From RGIG2560 sp964418385 (GTDB lineage: Bacteria > Patescibacteriota > Microgenomatia > UBA1400 > PJMF01), in assembly GCA_964418385.1 (NCBI GenBank), contig CAYQLH010000021.1:1-14517 (forward strand): DNA of 14,517 nucleotides. Direction: 5' to 3'. The position numbers and the translations under genes are program-made. This document shows positions 12,918-14,517 of this stretch, one piece after another. A model generated the notes under the pieces. It saw only the letters and a program-made list of their open reading frames with translations. It was not told the origin of the DNA and did not search any database. Each line of letters opens with the position of its first letter. Positions within the stretch are counted from its first letter, which is position 1.

Positions 12918-12918
12918 T
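12910..12918 (+). promoter_or_regulatory. Extended -10 promoter embedded in the murD2 stop
   Basis: TGC-TATAAT, in which the TAA stop of murD2 (12915-12917) is part of the hexamer. Six nt later comes the ATG of the PEGA protein, so a leaderless mRNA is expected. Confidence 0.75.
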
Positions 12919-12924
12919 CACTCG

Positions 12925-14298
12925 ATGCCAAAAAAAGTATCGTCTACTAGTGAATCGTCGTCTCGTGCTCCTTTGCGCAATTGGCAAGGCTTAATCTACA
13001 CTATTTTTTCGGCCGTTGTCATTGCCACGGGCACCTACTTTGCTATTCGCTGGGCTCAAGGCGATTATCGCGTCGACCAAAATGTCGAATCCTTCGCCCG
13101 CGAAACTGGTTTGCTCCATGCCACCTCGTCTCCCAAAGGAGCAGAAGTCTACATCGACGGCAAACTCACCTCTATCACCGACAACACCATTTATCTTGCT
13201 CCAGGCGAATACGAAGTTCGCATTGCCAAAGATGGCTACAACAGCTGGAGTAAACGCATCAAAATCGAAAAATCGCTTGTCTCCACTACCAACGCCACCC
13301 TTTACCCATATTCACCAAGTATCACCAGTATCACTTACACCGGCGTCACCAATCCTCTCGCTTCGCCAGATGGCACCAAAATTCTCTATTACACCAATAC
13401 TGCTTCTGCTCGCTCCAAAAACGGTCTCTACGTGCTCGATGTCACCAACCTCAGCCGCTCCCCACAACAAATCTGTGACGATGACCCAGATTTCGACCTT
13501 GTTCATGCCGACATTATCTGGTCACCAGACAGTAATGATGTCCTCGTTTTTACCCCCGTGCGCACGTTTTTACTCAATACCAACCGCTTTGTCAATCTTC
13601 AAAGTAGCCCTGACGTGAGTCTCCAACTCAACCAAACCTTTTCCGCTTGGGAATCAGACATTGCTCTGCGTGAACAGCAATTTGCCGAAAAAATCCCTTT
13701 AAGCGCTCTCGACATCATCCGCCAAAACGCCAAAAACATTTATCTGTCGCCAGATCTTACCAAAATCGTCTATACAGCTACCGCTTCGGCCACTATCCCC
13801 GACAACCTCATTGCCGCTCTCCCCGCCCCCAACAGTCAACCCCAAACCCGCACCCTTACCCCAGATAAAATTTACGTTTACGACGCTTACGAAGACCGTA
13901 ATTATTTGCTCACCGATGCCGAAGCGACCTCAAGTGCCAAAAACTTGCTTACCTCGCCCGTGCCTCTCGCCACACACCCGTTTGCTTCCGCCGGCAAAAT
14001 CTCGCACCAAACTCTCCAAGCAGACAATCTCGAGCAGACCATCACCAATTTTCAAGCTTATTACGGCGCTCACACTCATCCCTGGATCTGGTTACCAGAT
14101 TCCACGCACTTAGTCGCCATTGTCAACTCGCAAATCGTCATCATTAGCTACGACGGCACCAATTCCACCACCGTCTACTCTGGACCATTTGCGGGCGATT
14201 TCATCCTCCCCTCACCCAATGGTCACGCCATTCTCATTCTCACCGCTTTCAATCCTGCCAGTCCAGATAACATTTATGCCATCGAACTCGACAAATAA
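12925..14298 (+). CDS. Membrane-anchored PEGA-domain / beta-propeller-like protein
   Basis: A 457-residue protein. Residues 1-20 are polar and basic, and 21-43 form one transmembrane helix (type II, so the rest is outside). Residues about 64-118 are a PEGA domain: ATSSPKGAEVYIDGK...NTIYLAPGEYEVRIAKDGY. After that come repeated beta-strand blocks with SPDGTKILYY, WSPDSNDVLVF, LSPDLTKIVY, LPDSTHLVAI and SPNGHAILIL, the pattern of TolB/WD40-like propeller blades. The parts between the blades are Ser/Thr/Pro-rich. PEGA domains are found on surface proteins and may bind the cell wall or S-layer; the propeller suggests a protein-binding platform. No catalytic residues are seen. It lies just after murD2 but has its own promoter, so it can be expressed both with and without the mur operon. 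Confidence 0.82.
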   Translation: MPKKVSSTSESSSRAPLRNWQGLIYTIFSAVVIATGTYFAIRWAQGDYRVDQNVESFARETGLLHATSSPKGAEVYIDGKLTSITDNTIYLAPGEYEVRIAKDGYNSWSKRIKIEKSLVSTTNATLYPYSPSITSITYTGVTNPLASPDGTKILYYTNTASARSKNGLYVLDVTNLSRSPQQICDDDPDFDLVHADIIWSPDSNDVLVFTPVRTFLLNTNRFVNLQSSPDVSLQLNQTFSAWESDIALREQQFAEKIPLSALDIIRQNAKNIYLSPDLTKIVYTATASATIPDNLIAALPAPNSQPQTRTLTPDKIYVYDAYEDRNYLLTDAEATSSAKNLLTSPVPLATHPFASAGKISHQTLQADNLEQTITNFQAYYGAHTHPWIWLPDSTHLVAIVNSQIVIISYDGTNSTTVYSGPFAGDFILPSPNGHAILILTAFNPASPDNIYAIELDK

Positions 14299-14311
14299 TC
14301 GTCAAATTTGA

Positions 14312-14340
14312 TTGTCAAAAACATGATTTTGTGATATAAT
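14312..14340 (+). promoter_or_regulatory. Promoter of the tRNA-Lys/tRNA-Pro unit
   Basis: TTGTCA (14312-14317, five of six consensus), a 17-bp spacer ending TGA, and TATAAT (14335-14340). The tRNA begins 16 nt downstream. Confidence 0.85.
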
Positions 14341-14355
14341 ACCTGCTATCAGTGA

Positions 14356-14429
14356 GAGTCCGTAGCTCAGTCGGTTAGAGCGACAGCCTTTTAAGCTGTG
14401 CGTCCTGGGTTCGAGTCCCAGCGGACTCA
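14356..14429 (+). tRNA. tRNA-Lys(TTT)
   Basis: Acceptor GAGTCCG (14356-14362) pairs fully with CGGACTC (14422-14428), discriminator A. The anticodon stem ACAGC/GCTGT closes the loop CTTTTAA with anticodon TTT. CCG follows the discriminator, so CCA is not encoded. It is co-transcribed with tRNA-Pro 13 nt downstream. Confidence 0.95.
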
Positions 14430-14442
14430 CCGAATTTCTTCA

Positions 14443-14517
14443 CGGAGTGTAGCGCAGTGGTAGCGCGCGCGCTTTGGGAGCGTGAGGTCGCAGGTTCAAA
14501 TCCTGTCACTCCGACCA
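14443..14517 (+). tRNA. tRNA-Pro(TGG)
   Basis: Acceptor CGGAGTG (14443-14449) pairs with CACTCCG (14507-14513), discriminator A. The anticodon stem CGCGC/GCGTG closes the loop TTTGGGA, with anticodon TGG at 14475-14477. It is the only tRNA here with an encoded CCA (14515-14517), and the window ends on it. Confidence 0.95.

Noticed and set aside
1..14517. UGA read as glycine
   Set aside because: TGA ends murL and the reductase at the expected places, and no conserved protein needs an internal TGA.
1..14517. Integrative element between two tRNA-Pro genes
   Set aside because: No integrase, and the interval holds core genes (initiator tRNA, mur ligase); the similarity is that of two tRNA-Pro isoacceptors.
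1..14517. CRISPR array, insertion sequence or rRNA
   Set aside because: No regularly spaced long repeats, transposase or rRNA-like sequence were seen; the 22-bp palindrome array is too short and has 4-bp gaps.

Overview
The window is about 14.5 kb of gene-dense bacterial chromosome that looks like a member of the Candidate Phyla Radiation (Patescibacteria). This is an inference. It rests on compact genes, a PEGA/beta-propeller membrane protein, a secreted protein with an Arg-Gly-Gly-Lys tail, a MurL/MurD2-type peptidoglycan gene pair, mostly CCA-less tRNA genes and many apparently leaderless mRNAs. UGA behaves as a stop (murL and trxB end in TGA), so the UGA-glycine code of Gracilibacteria/Absconditabacteria is not supported. 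The order within the CPR cannot be assigned from this window.

Layout, left to right: the 3' part of tRNA-Pro(CGG); a large multipass GT-C-like membrane protein (minus); a SleB-like cell-wall hydrolase (plus); a secreted protein with a Synerg-CTERM-like Gly-Gly-Cys sorting tail (minus); a thioredoxin-reductase-like flavoprotein without a recognisable NADPH site (minus), downstream of tRNA-Asn and elongator tRNA-Met; then, divergently, initiator tRNA-fMet with a Nudix hydrolase starting 5 nt after it; a secreted protein of unknown function; a RelB/Arc-like ribbon-helix-helix protein (minus); a 460-bp regulatory gap; a small excisionase-type HTH protein; a WecG/TagA/CpsF glycosyltransferase (minus); the divergent murL-murD2 operon; a PEGA/beta-propeller protein; and tRNA-Lys(TTT) with tRNA-Pro(TGG).

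The main theme is the cell envelope. MurD2 plus MurL would install D-Glu in the peptidoglycan stem as L-Glu followed by epimerisation, SleB would cut peptidoglycan, and WecG and the GT-C protein would build surface glycans. Regulatory DNA is very uniform: an extended -10 (TGNTATAAT type) precedes almost every transcription unit, and six protein genes start only 6-7 nt after it, so their mRNAs should be leaderless.

The 2.2-4.6 kb stretch is different. Its two genes have Shine-Dalgarno sites, near-consensus -35/-10 promoters, intrinsic terminators and balanced G/C, while the rest of the + strand is strongly C-rich whichever strand is coding. One of the two genes is also flanked by a 20-bp direct repeat. 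It looks like acquired DNA.
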